From: GW2011-AR15 sp964428335
Lineage (GTDB): Archaea > Nanobdellota > Nanobdellia > Woesearchaeales > GW2011-AR15
DNA: 64,000 nt
NCBI GenBank assembly: GCA_964428335.1
Contig: CAYRXW010000003.1
Span: 62,001 to 126,000, forward strand
Direction of reading: 5' to 3'
The notes beneath the pieces were generated by a model. The model had not been told where the DNA came from. It was given only the letters and a program-made list of their open reading frames with translations, and ran no database searches. This document shows, one piece after another, positions 56,610 through 64,000 of this stretch. Both the position numbers and the translations under genes were made by a program. The stretch's first letter is position 1. Each line of letters opens with the position of its first letter.

Positions 56610-57395
56610 TTGTTCTCCAAACAATATAGTGAAACCCTGAAAAAAGTAAATTATCAGAAAGAGAAATTTTTCAGGACACTTGTACTATTTTCATTATTCC
56701 TATCAGGAAGCGTCTCAGGGCTTATATTTGCAATACTTCTTTTTAATAAAAAGCCAGTTATTTATGCAATTTACTCATTCTTTTTTTTCTTTACTGTCTT
56801 TTATCTTATGATAAAGTTAATACCAGAACTAGAGCTTAAAAAGAAAAAAGCACTTCTTGAATCTGATCTTCTATACAGTGCAAGGCACCTGCTCCTTAAA
56901 ATAGAGAGCGGATCATCCTTACTTAATTCCCTTGAAAGCGTTTCAACCTTAAATACAAAGTCCAGTGTCTATTTCAAGCAGCTGATGCTTGATGTCTCAT
57001 TAGGCATGCCAATAGAGGGGGCCTTGGAAAAAGCAATAGAATACAGCCCATCAAAAGCATATTCAAAAATCCTTGAAGAGCTTTTAACTTCATTAAAAAC
57101 AGGCTCTTACATACAGAAGACATTAAGAAATACGCTTGATGACATAACAAGGAACCATCTTATAAACATCCAGGAGTACGGGAAGAAATTAAACCCAATG
57201 TCTATGTTTTACATGATACTTGGAACAATACTTCCAAGCCTAGGAACAGCCATGCTCATAGTTGCAGCAAGCCTGCTTCCAGGAATACTTATTATTGATA
57301 TGAGGATACTTATGTTCATCGCATTTTTCATCCTTTTTATCCAGGTATTTTTCCTATTGGCTTTCAGGGGACTTAAGCCAGAGGTCATGGCATGA
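56610..57395 (+). CDS. TadB/TadC-like type II secretion F-domain membrane protein (first)
   Basis: 261 residues from a TTG start. Helices lie at about 24-41, 48-66, 211-228 and 232-253. The cytoplasmic T2SSF domain carries ESGSSLLNSLESVS and LKTGSYIQKTL. Such proteins are the platform on which the ATPase extrudes pilins. Its C-terminal bases overlap the next start by four. Confidence 0.88.
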   Translation: MFSKQYSETLKKVNYQKEKFFRTLVLFSLFLSGSVSGLIFAILLFNKKPVIYAIYSFFFFFTVFYLMIKLIPELELKKKKALLESDLLYSARHLLLKIESGSSLLNSLESVSTLNTKSSVYFKQLMLDVSLGMPIEGALEKAIEYSPSKAYSKILEELLTSLKTGSYIQKTLRNTLDDITRNHLINIQEYGKKLNPMSMFYMILGTILPSLGTAMLIVAASLLPGILIIDMRILMFIAFFILFIQVFFLLAFRGLKPEVMA

Positions 57396-58393
57396 GCTTC
57401 TTTTATAACCTAGGAAAAGGGATAATGCCTGAAAGTTTCAGGGGAAAAATAAAAGGGTACATGCAAAAGACAGGAAAGACGGATGTACCTTACTCACAAT
57501 ATGGCATGATTTTCATACTGACCATAATCATGACGATAGTGCTATATTTTTTCTTTATCTTCAAGACACTCAGCACATCAAATATTGCATTCATGGTTAT
57601 TACAACATTTATACTCCTGACGTTTATAGAACTGGGATTTTGCCTTGTTGGGATAATAGGATTCTGGCTCCATTACGAGTTTATAATATTCAAAAGAACC
57701 AGGGAAATAGAAGAAGTGCTCCCGGATTTTTTAGAGCAGGTGTCAATAAACCTTAGGTCTGGCATGAGTTTTGATAAAGCCTTGTGGAATTCCATCATGC
57801 CTGAATTCGGGGTTTTGGAAAAAGAGATTGAAATTGTAGCGAAAAGGGTCATGGCAGGGGAAGATACAGAAACAGCCCTTACAGAATTTGCTGAAAAATA
57901 CAATTCAACACTGCTTCAGGAATCTATGGATATGATAATTGTTGGACTGAAATCAGGCGGAAACATCTCAGAACTTATTGATAAGATTGTAAGAAACGTA
58001 AAAGAGGCTTCATTCCTAAACAGGGAGCTTATAGCATCTGTAACAAGCTATGTCATCTTTATAGGTGTAATCTCTGTTGCAATATCCCCTGTCCTTTTTG
58101 CATTATCCTTCAATCTCATGCAGATAATCCAGGGACTAGGGTCAAAACTAAGCTCATCATCTTCTTATGGTGTGCTTTCAATCAACTTTGGAAATAAGTT
58201 AAATCCTGCAGATTTTATTCTCTTCTCAAAAATATGCGTTATCATAATCTCAGGCATATCTTCCTTAATCATTGCAGATTTAAGGGAAGGAAGCATCAAA
58301 GCAGGCATGAAATATATTTTCATTTTTATTCCGCTGTCTTATGTAATTTATCTTGCAATGTTGACTTTGCTTTCCGGCTTTTTCGCTGCCTAG
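57392..58393 (+). CDS. TadB/TadC-like type II secretion F-domain membrane protein (second)
   Basis: 333 residues. A T2SSF domain (LRSGMSFDKALWNSIMPEFGVLEKEIEIVAKRVMAGEDTETALTEF, then LKSGGNISELIDKI) lies between membrane helices. It is paired with the preceding protein, a two-protein platform common in Tad-like systems. Ends four bases past the DUF192 stop on the other strand. Confidence 0.9.
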   Translation: MSFFYNLGKGIMPESFRGKIKGYMQKTGKTDVPYSQYGMIFILTIIMTIVLYFFFIFKTLSTSNIAFMVITTFILLTFIELGFCLVGIIGFWLHYEFIIFKRTREIEEVLPDFLEQVSINLRSGMSFDKALWNSIMPEFGVLEKEIEIVAKRVMAGEDTETALTEFAEKYNSTLLQESMDMIIVGLKSGGNISELIDKIVRNVKEASFLNRELIASVTSYVIFIGVISVAISPVLFALSFNLMQIIQGLGSKLSSSSSYGVLSINFGNKLNPADFILFSKICVIIISGISSLIIADLREGSIKAGMKYIFIFIPLSYVIYLAMLTLLSGFFAA

Positions 58394-58725
58394 AATTCCA
58401 GGGCATCAGCTAATTTTAGCTTAAATTTCTTAATAGAATCATGTGGCAGCTCAATCACATATTTTGTCATGTTTTTCGAATAATAAAAAGAAAAAGGCAG
58501 GAAATTCTCTTTCATTTCAACAATCCTTTTATTTTCGTCCAGGAACAATACATCAATAGGAAAAAATACAAACATCATATGCATATCCATCCTTCGTTTT
58601 TTCTCAAAGACAAAAATATATGCACCAGTTATTTTCCTAGAAAACATAAGACCTCTAGCTTTTTGCCATATGCTGTTTAGAAAAAAAACATCCTCAAACA
58701 GGACAGTTTTACCTTTATTTAGCAT
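58390..58725 (-). CDS. DUF192-domain protein
   Basis: A 111-residue stand-alone DUF192 (WQKARGLMFSRKITGAYIFVFEKKRRMDMHMMFVFFPIDVLFLDENKRIV), a second copy of the domain fused at 53874-54782. It is the last of four overlapping genes with three pilin-like proteins. The family's biochemical role is not established. Confidence 0.85.
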   Translation of the reverse strand: MLNKGKTVLFEDVFFLNSIWQKARGLMFSRKITGAYIFVFEKKRRMDMHMMFVFFPIDVLFLDENKRIVEMKENFLPFSFYYSKNMTKYVIELPHDSIKKFKLKLADALEF

Positions 58726-59224
58726 CCCACATCACAAGTTTCATAGAAATAATCTCAGCTATCCCATCGTGCCTATAAGTTACATATCTTGTAATATCAA
58801 TTAATTCCTCATTATCCATTGCAATTATGTCACTATAATTATATCCGGGATACCCAACCTGATCTATACCGGAAATCTTATCTTCCTCAAATATTACCAG
58901 GAAATCATATTTCAGAGAAGATATCTCCTTTATGCTATCATAATCAGATTGAGTCATATTGCTGAATGCGCTTACTTTTGAAATATCTAATGAATTATTT
59001 GTCCTAAGCCCAATGCTTTTCACAACGCTCGAATTCCAGTTTTTAGGGACACCATCTGAAAGAAGCACATCTGAAAATTTTTTTGCCTCCTCCAATATGT
59101 CTGTTCCCTGGAACATAAATGTCTCTGAAATATACTTGAAGCTTAATATTATTATTAATGTAAACAGCGCAAGAGCTATAACCAAATCAAAATACCAGAT
59201 CTGTCCTTTTAGCAGTTTACGCAT
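58715..59224 (-). CDS. Pilin-like membrane-anchored protein 3
   Basis: A 169-residue protein with a short basic start (MRKLLKGQIW) followed by a hydrophobic helix and a beta-rich outside domain. GQ-x(4)-D in place of the standard E+5 is unusual for a pilin, so processing is less certain. It overlaps both neighbours, which places it in the same operon. Confidence 0.6.
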   Translation of the reverse strand: MRKLLKGQIWYFDLVIALALFTLIIILSFKYISETFMFQGTDILEEAKKFSDVLLSDGVPKNWNSSVVKSIGLRTNNSLDISKVSAFSNMTQSDYDSIKEISSLKYDFLVIFEEDKISGIDQVGYPGYNYSDIIAMDNEELIDITRYVTYRHDGIAEIISMKLVMWDAK

Positions 59225-59577
59225 ATTGATCCATTCACATTTCTTATGGAATTCATCCCCTTTGCCAAAATTCCGTCATGAGAGGGAACAGGAAAATACA
59301 GCAACCCCTGTGTGTAATTTAATACCAGCGTATCATTAATCACAAAAACCCCATATTCATATCCCTCAAGTTTCAAAGGCAGCTCAAAATTCCTTACATA
59401 TCCTTCTTTAGCATTTGAAGCTGTCTTAAACTCATTCTGAAGATAATAACCAAAATCCTCTGCGAGAAGCCTTTTCTTATCATTCATATTATCCTTATAA
59501 AGATCTGAAAACACAGTCATGAAAACAATCATGGCAACAGTCGCTGCCATAACCATGAACATGAATTCCATGCTCAC
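59209..59577 (-). CDS. Pilin-like membrane-anchored protein 2
   Basis: A 122-residue protein. MSMEFMFMVMAATVAMIVFMTVF has the hydrophobic N-terminal helix and an Glu near its start, then a Cys-containing beta-rich domain. It overlaps the neighbouring pilin-like genes at both ends. Confidence 0.6.
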   Translation of the reverse strand: MSMEFMFMVMAATVAMIVFMTVFSDLYKDNMNDKKRLLAEDFGYYLQNEFKTASNAKEGYVRNFELPLKLEGYEYGVFVINDTLVLNYTQGLLYFPVPSHDGILAKGMNSIRNVNGSICVNC

Positions 59578-59984
59578 CTGTCCCTGATTGATGTGTAATC
59601 ACCTGAGCTCGTTATTTCTATATAATGTATTCCTGGCTTTATAGAGATGTTCCCAGTCATATTCACAGAAGATACAGAAATTATCTGCTGGATATTGTTC
59701 CTGGAAGTCCTAAGCCCGAAAATCAAAGTCCTTGAAGAGATGTTGATATATTCAATATGTTCAGGAAAATAAGCCTTTATCGTTGTCTTTGATGGTTCCC
59801 CTAAAAAATAAACAGTTTCTGCCTTATCTGCAATCTTTATTGCAACATTCCTCAAGTGGTTTGAAGCAATGGCATCCTTTACATTGTTGCTTTGGTCAAA
59901 AAAAATCAGGACCAGAGGGATCATCATCAGGAAAACAAAGCCAAATATTGCAATGAACTCAACACTAACCTGCCCTCTTTTCAT
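59574..59984 (-). CDS. Class III signal-peptide pilin-like protein 1
   Basis: A 136-residue protein. MKRGQVSVEFIAIFGFVFLM has the KRG|QVSVEF prepilin site with Glu at +5 and the following hydrophobic helix. It is the first of a four-gene overlapping operon and sits convergent to the TadB/C-ATPase group, so it is likely a substrate of that system. Confidence 0.82.
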   Translation of the reverse strand: MKRGQVSVEFIAIFGFVFLMMIPLVLIFFDQSNNVKDAIASNHLRNVAIKIADKAETVYFLGEPSKTTIKAYFPEHIEYINISSRTLIFGLRTSRNNIQQIISVSSVNMTGNISIKPGIHYIEITSSGDYTSIRDR

Positions 59985-60032
59985 ATTGCTTAAATAGTTA
60001 AGCTTGGTATAAATAGTTTTCTAAGCAAAAAT

Positions 60033-60848
60033 TCAATACAAAACATTGATGACAAAGAAAATAGCTGAAATAGCCATTCCAAGAACGTAAATTAATTTAG
60101 ATGAAATCTCTGCAAGCTTTTCACCAGGCTTAATTGAATTCAGGAAGAATACCAATGAGGATACAAATAAAAAAACACGGATGTAGCTGCTAAAGCTTCC
60201 AAAAAAATAAGCAATAAGAAAAACAACCAACGGAAAAATACAAGAAACCCTTTTCCCAAAAACAACAGCAAAAGTTTTCTGGCCGGCCTTTTTATCAGGT
60301 GCATAATCTGCAAGTGTCGTGAATGCATGCATGCCGGAAAAGCATAGTGCAGCAAGTGCAATCTTTAAATCTATGGCAAAAAACGGTTTTCCGTGGCTGA
60401 ACCCTGCCATGAAGGCGAAAAAAGCCATTAATCCATTTGAGATTGAATCAAAAGGAGGCCTTTCCTTCAGCCTAAAAACAGGAGCAGAATAAAATACTGC
60501 AAAAAATAAAAGGCAAAAAACAGATATAATGTTTGACAAATTAAAAGTAATAAGGGAAATGCTGAGAACAAATGAAACGCATATTTTCACTGCAGAAAGC
60601 ACTTTCTTATGATCTTTTTTTTCAAGGACAACTCCATCAATATTTTTTTTCCTGCTGTTTAACTTATCAGTCTCATAATCATATATATCATTGATGCCAA
60701 ATGTAATCATTGATAGTGGAAAAGACATCATGACTGCCTGGATGCCAGCTAAAAATGTAATCCCTGCGCCTGAATATATGAATCCGGTAAGGAAAGCAAT
60801 AACCCCAACTGGCCAAAATACCGGCCTGCTGACTTTGATAAGGTTCAT
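60033..60848 (-). CDS. UbiA-family prenyltransferase (DGGGP synthase-like)
   Basis: A 271-residue, eight-to-nine-helix protein with the two Asp motifs NDIYDYETD and DYAPDKKAGQ. In archaea such enzymes make digeranylgeranylglyceryl phosphate for membrane lipids, but UbiA proteins for quinones or other prenyl transfers have the same motifs. It starts inside the AEC gene's last codons (ATGA overlap). Confidence 0.88.
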   Translation of the reverse strand: MNLIKVSRPVFWPVGVIAFLTGFIYSGAGITFLAGIQAVMMSFPLSMITFGINDIYDYETDKLNSRKKNIDGVVLEKKDHKKVLSAVKICVSFVLSISLITFNLSNIISVFCLLFFAVFYSAPVFRLKERPPFDSISNGLMAFFAFMAGFSHGKPFFAIDLKIALAALCFSGMHAFTTLADYAPDKKAGQKTFAVVFGKRVSCIFPLVVFLIAYFFGSFSSYIRVFLFVSSLVFFLNSIKPGEKLAEISSKLIYVLGMAISAIFFVINVLY

Positions 60849-61756
60849 AGGAACATGGAAGTCATGACTGGAATATAAATCAGCGCAAAAATAGTGCTTA
60901 GGAAAACAGCCAACGCAGCTTCTTTTGGATGCGTATTAAGCTCTGTCGCATACGAAACCGTATTAGCTGCCAGAGGAACCAAAGAATAAATTATCATGAC
61001 TTCATGTATGTTCTTTCCGTAAAAGCCAAGAAAATAAGCATCAATAAAAACAAGGCTGAACGTGATTATAGGCCAGACTATAAATTTCGCAAGGAATGCT
61101 AGTCCAGTAAATTTCAAGTCAACTTTGAAGCTTTCCAATTCAGAAATTGCCATCCCAATAACCATCATCCCAAACAATGCATAAGCCCCTTTTATTGCTT
61201 CCATTGAGTCAAGATAGATATCAACCGGGACTATGCCAAGCAGGTTAAGCAGTATCCCTAAGGCAAAAGCGTAAATTGCAGGCAGCTTTGCAAGCTTAGT
61301 CAAGCTCTCTTTTATAGTATGCGTGCCTTTTGCGACAATAAAAAAACCAAGGGTATTTTCATAAACTATGAATCCAAGGATGATAAGCACAGCTATAGGG
61401 ACATATTCTTCACCCAGTAAAGCTATTATCACAGGAAGCCCAAAATAGCCAGTATTTGCGCTTCCGGATGTGAAAGCCAAAATATTCTTAATAGGCCCTT
61501 TCAGGAAAAAATTCCCTATAGCATAGAAAAGGAGGCAGATGAGGCAGCAGATTATAAGATATAAAAAAGGCAAAGAGAGATAGTTAAAATCAAGTTTTGC
61601 CATCAGAGCTCCGTTGAAGATGATTATCGGGGCTATGAGATATATCAAAATTGAGGCTAAAGTCTCTTTTTTTGCTTTTAAATGCTTTCCAGCAATAAAC
61701 CCAAGAACAATATATAGGTAAAAAGGGACCATCTTCAGGAAAAAGCCTTCAAGCAT
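60845..61756 (-). CDS. Auxin efflux carrier (AEC)-family transporter
   Basis: A 303-residue ten-helix protein, AEC/BASS-like: GSANTGYFGLPV in the first half and PLAANTVSYATELNTHPKEAALAVFLST near the end are characteristic. Substrate unknown. Co-transcribed with UbiA. Confidence 0.88.
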   Translation of the reverse strand: MLEGFFLKMVPFYLYIVLGFIAGKHLKAKKETLASILIYLIAPIIIFNGALMAKLDFNYLSLPFLYLIICCLICLLFYAIGNFFLKGPIKNILAFTSGSANTGYFGLPVIIALLGEEYVPIAVLIILGFIVYENTLGFFIVAKGTHTIKESLTKLAKLPAIYAFALGILLNLLGIVPVDIYLDSMEAIKGAYALFGMMVIGMAISELESFKVDLKFTGLAFLAKFIVWPIITFSLVFIDAYFLGFYGKNIHEVMIIYSLVPLAANTVSYATELNTHPKEAALAVFLSTIFALIYIPVMTSMFL

Positions 61757-61827
61757 GCTACTGCTAAGCTTACTATGATTTAAAAACCTTTCCAGTGTTC
61801 TCGTCTAAATGGGAGTTATGCATAACC

Positions 61828-62150
61828 TTTATATATCATAAGATTCTTCCTATCTATGCATAAATGGGTCCTCATACGAGAACCTCTTACCGAGGTACCT
61901 ATGAATCTGAGACACAATTATGCGATACAGCCCGTCACGAGAGTACCCAGGGGAGCTCACGCTAAAAGCAAGCTGTGAAATCTGGGAGTTAGTGTTGAAC
62001 GGGCGACAAAACATTTCAGAACAAGTATCACTATCCTTTATTCACATATTCAGGCAGGTTACTTGTTCTAAAAGCATAAGAATCATAATCCTCAATTTCA
62101 AAGAAACAATGTATTTTACTTGTTTCAAAAGGTAAAAAATCCTGGGCTTT
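61828..62150 (+). ncRNA. Candidate structured RNA with own promoter before dnaG
   Basis: A TATA box (CTTTATATATCA, about 61827-61838) is followed by about 290 bases with many stems and no convincing ORF: CCTC/GAGG; GCCCGT (61930-61935) with ACGGGC (61999-62004), then CCCAG (61946-61950) with CTGGG (61982-61986); and AGAACAAGTA (62018-62027) with TACTTGTTCT (62060-62069). A T-run ends it near 62150. An ACA triplet follows the main stem, as in H/ACA RNAs, though spacing is not ideal. The remaining gap (61757-61827 and 62151-62238) holds nothing further except the dnaG ribosome site AAGGAGG. Confidence 0.5.
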
Positions 62151-62238
62151 TTTTAAAAAGCTTAATATCAGGGTTTTTGCTAGATAACTTAGGACTATTT
62201 CTTATGCCAGGCATCATGTTTATAAGGAGGAATAAAAA

Positions 62239-63456
62239 ATGGGAAAAATCAGCCCGGTATCAGCAAAATATATCGTTCATGCCAGCATAAATATTGATGG
62301 CGTAGTGGATAGGCCGGATGTCATTGGCGCTATTTTTGGCCAGACAGAAGGGCTTTTGGGAGCAGACCTTGAACTTAGGGAGCTGCAAAGATCAGGAAGG
62401 ATTGGAAGAATTGAAGTTGATTCTGAAACAAAAGGTGGAAAGACAAAAGGTCTTATAACAATTCCTTCAAGCCTTGATAAGGCAGAAACAGCAATTGTCG
62501 GCGCAGCTTTGGAGATAATCCAGAGAATCGGGCCATGCAACGCAAAAATTGAAGTTGAAAAGATTGAAGATATAAGGATTTCAAAAAGAAACCAGGTCAT
62601 TGACAGGGCCAAGATACTTCTAAAGCAGATGATGGAAACAACACTTCCAGATTCACAGGAACTTAGCGATGAAGTAGCCTATTCAGTCAGGGTTATGGAA
62701 ATTCAGGAATATGGAAAAGGAAGAATTCCTGCAGGGCCTGCAATTGATGAAAGCGAGGAAATAATTGTTGTTGAAGGCAGGGCAGATGTCCTGAACTTAC
62801 TTAAGCACGGATTTAAGAACGTAATTGCCTTAAACGGCACATCAGTTCCTGAAGAAGTCAAGGAACTTGGACTAAGAAAACAGCTTACTGTGTTTGTTGA
62901 TGGAGATAGAGGAGGAAACCTGATTGTGCAGGAGCTTATGGAAGTCACAGAGATTGACTTTGTTGCAAGGGCACCAGACGGAAAAGAAGTAGAAGAGCTA
63001 ACAAAAAAGGAAATCCATAAGGCTTTAAGAGGAAAAATCTCAGCTGAGCAGACAAAGATGGAAATAAAGGAGCCAGCAGAGAGAAAACAGGCAGAAAAGC
63101 AGCAGGCAGCAGGCAAAAAAGCCCAGGCAGCTGCGCCAAAAGAAGATGAAAAGCCAAAAGAGATAACAGCAGCCCAAAAAGAGTCGTTCAATGAAATGCT
63201 TGAAGACCTGATTGGGACAAGAGGGGCATATATCCTTGATGAGAATCTAAATATCCTTGGAAAAGTCCCAATTTCTGAACTTCAGTCCACTCTTAAGAGC
63301 CTGAATACAGTATATGCAGTTATATTTGATGGCATAATAGACAAGGAAATACTTGAAGCAGCAGAAAAAGCCAATGTATCCTATCTTGTTGCAATGGATA
63401 ACAAGGCAAAGAGCAAATCATCAAAGGTCATGCAGATGACAGTTGATGATTTCTAA
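62239..63456 (+). CDS. dnaG: Archaeal DnaG-type primase
   Basis: A 405-residue protein. The N-terminal domain (KISPVSAKYIVHASINIDGVVDRPDVIGAIFGQTEGLLG...) is specific to archaeal DnaG. A TOPRIM domain follows with EIIVVEGRADVLNLLKHG (catalytic Glu) and VFVDGDRGG (Asp pair). An Ala/Lys/Glu-rich linker precedes the C-terminal alpha-beta domain. Archaeal DnaG also associates with the exosome. It has a strong ribosome site and follows a gene-free region that looks like a structured RNA. Confidence 0.96.
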   Translation: MGKISPVSAKYIVHASINIDGVVDRPDVIGAIFGQTEGLLGADLELRELQRSGRIGRIEVDSETKGGKTKGLITIPSSLDKAETAIVGAALEIIQRIGPCNAKIEVEKIEDIRISKRNQVIDRAKILLKQMMETTLPDSQELSDEVAYSVRVMEIQEYGKGRIPAGPAIDESEEIIVVEGRADVLNLLKHGFKNVIALNGTSVPEEVKELGLRKQLTVFVDGDRGGNLIVQELMEVTEIDFVARAPDGKEVEELTKKEIHKALRGKISAEQTKMEIKEPAERKQAEKQQAAGKKAQAAAPKEDEKPKEITAAQKESFNEMLEDLIGTRGAYILDENLNILGKVPISELQSTLKSLNTVYAVIFDGIIDKEILEAAEKANVSYLVAMDNKAKSKSSKVMQMTVDDF

Positions 63457-63541
63457 TTTTTTAATTCTTTTTTATATTATTATATCTGAGAGAAAATGCT
63501 TTTTTAGGAACTGATAAAAATATAATAAAATCAAGAAAAAA

Positions 63542-64000
63542 CTAATTATTTAGGTAGCTTATCTGGCTTTCATTCCTAAGGCCTGAGATATATTCCATAA
63601 GTTTTCCAGTCTGCACTTCTGCAAAGAGTGTCTGGTATATCTGGTCTTTTACTGCATCAAGCTTTGTAACTTCCTCTTTTGTCTTTGAGAATGCTTTAAT
63701 TATGTGATAACCAAAGACAGTTTCAACAGGCTCTGAGACTTCTCCAGGCTTTAAGCTTAAGGCTGCACTTAGGAATGTTTCGTCAAGCGGTGAATCTTTG
63801 TTAACAAGACCAAGGTTTCCTCTTGTTATTACAGCTGCTGGCTCGTTTGAGTATTCCATTGCAAGCTCACTAAAATCACCAGTTTTGGAAAGCTTTGCTA
63901 TCTCCTCTGCCTTAATTTTTGCTTCTTCTTTTGTAAGGTTTGACACGCACCTTACACTGCTGTTATGACAGATTAAGATGTGAGAAACATTCAGGCTTTC
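63542..64000 (-). CDS. Parvulin-type peptidyl-prolyl isomerase (5' end outside window)
   Basis: The frame stays open past the internal GTG at 63946 to the window edge and reads VSHILI before that point, the standard first strand of the parvulin domain. The gene is therefore truncated by the window. Recognisable features include EEAKIKAEEIAKLSKTGDFSELAMEYS, GNLGLV, ALSLKPGEVSEPVETVFGYHIIKAF. It is likely a secreted or surface foldase, but the signal peptide is not visible. Confidence 0.9.
   Translation of the reverse strand, partial: ESLNVSHILICHNSSVRCVSNLTKEEAKIKAEEIAKLSKTGDFSELAMEYSNEPAAVITRGNLGLVNKDSPLDETFLSAALSLKPGEVSEPVETVFGYHIIKAFSKTKEEVTKLDAVKDQIYQTLFAEVQTGKLMEYISGLRNESQISYLNN

Noticed and set aside
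61920..62135. 71-codon plus-strand frame upstream of dnaG
   Set aside because: It spans the strong stem-loops, has no ribosome site, and its translation has no protein-like pattern. A structured RNA explains the region better.
62703..63191. 162-codon minus-strand frame inside dnaG
   Set aside because: Antisense shadow of the conserved DnaG sequence.
1..64000. CRISPR array, tRNA or rRNA genes
   Set aside because: No regularly spaced repeats, no cloverleaf with a T-loop GTTCRA sequence, and no rRNA segment were found by eye. A tRNA could still be missed without a scan.

Overview
The window comes from an AT-rich archaeal chromosome, most likely a DPANN lineage of the Woesearchaeota/Pacearchaeota type. 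That placement rests on an archaeal DnaG-type primase, a Pno1-like KH protein, deoxyhypusine synthase, a Sec61-beta subunit, an archaeal cis-prenyltransferase, a UbiA prenyltransferase, class III (type IV pilin-like) signal peptides and TATA boxes about 25 bases upstream of many leaderless starts. The lineage is inference; no rRNA or tRNA gene was found to settle it.

Layout. Bases 1-7918 hold a cell-surface glycan block: an MBOAT acyltransferase with an SGNH-like partner, a GT-C glycosyltransferase, an RHH-sugar nucleotidyltransferase fusion, a degenerate PP-loop protein, a second SGNH protein, and the first part of a secreted phospholipase-D-family (HKD) lipoprotein. That last gene is cut at its second HKD motif by a 20.4-kb integrative element (about 7924-28325). 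The element has 27-bp terminal inverted repeats (25/27 identical) and a short duplicated core. Its remaining part (HKD motif plus lamin-tail domain) resumes at 28325.

The element is AT-richer than its surroundings. It carries a tyrosine recombinase with a C-terminal zinc ribbon at its left end, small HTH, AbrB, RHH and zinc-finger proteins, a membrane-anchored DNase I-like nuclease and a P-loop replication-type ATPase. Just upstream of that ATPase are nested inverted repeats that look like a replication origin. Its main cargo is a tightly coupled defence operon: RHH regulator, hsdR, hsdM, hsdS, then an Mrr-like PD-(D/E)xK nuclease, a middle component and a zinc-hook ABC/SMC-like ATPase. The last three have the make-up of ABC-3C/Lamassu systems and are joined to hsdS by an overlapping start/stop.

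Bases 28.3-38.5 kb hold two EamA transporters, a family of four tiny paralogous proteins (34-42 aa) not previously named, an Lrp-like regulator without a normal start codon, and a row of small membrane proteins. These resemble bacterial stress and envelope genes (PLDc_N, SHOCT, YqjE-like, ElaB/YqjD-like) followed by DUF5661, AI-2E and Hsp20-like genes. A 20-codon ORF followed by strong stem-loops lies before the Hsp20-like gene.

Bases 38.5-64 kb are mostly conserved chromosomal genes: a PLP decarboxylase coupled to deoxyhypusine synthase, Pno1-like, an FNR-like reductase, an A-type Fe-S carrier, MscS, cis-prenyltransferase, archaeal pilus machinery (two secretion ATPases, two TadB/TadC-like membrane proteins, several pilin-like proteins), a CDP-alcohol phosphatidyltransferase-DUF192 fusion, Sec61 beta, UbiA, an AEC carrier, a likely structured RNA with its own promoter, dnaG, and a parvulin PPIase cut by the window end.
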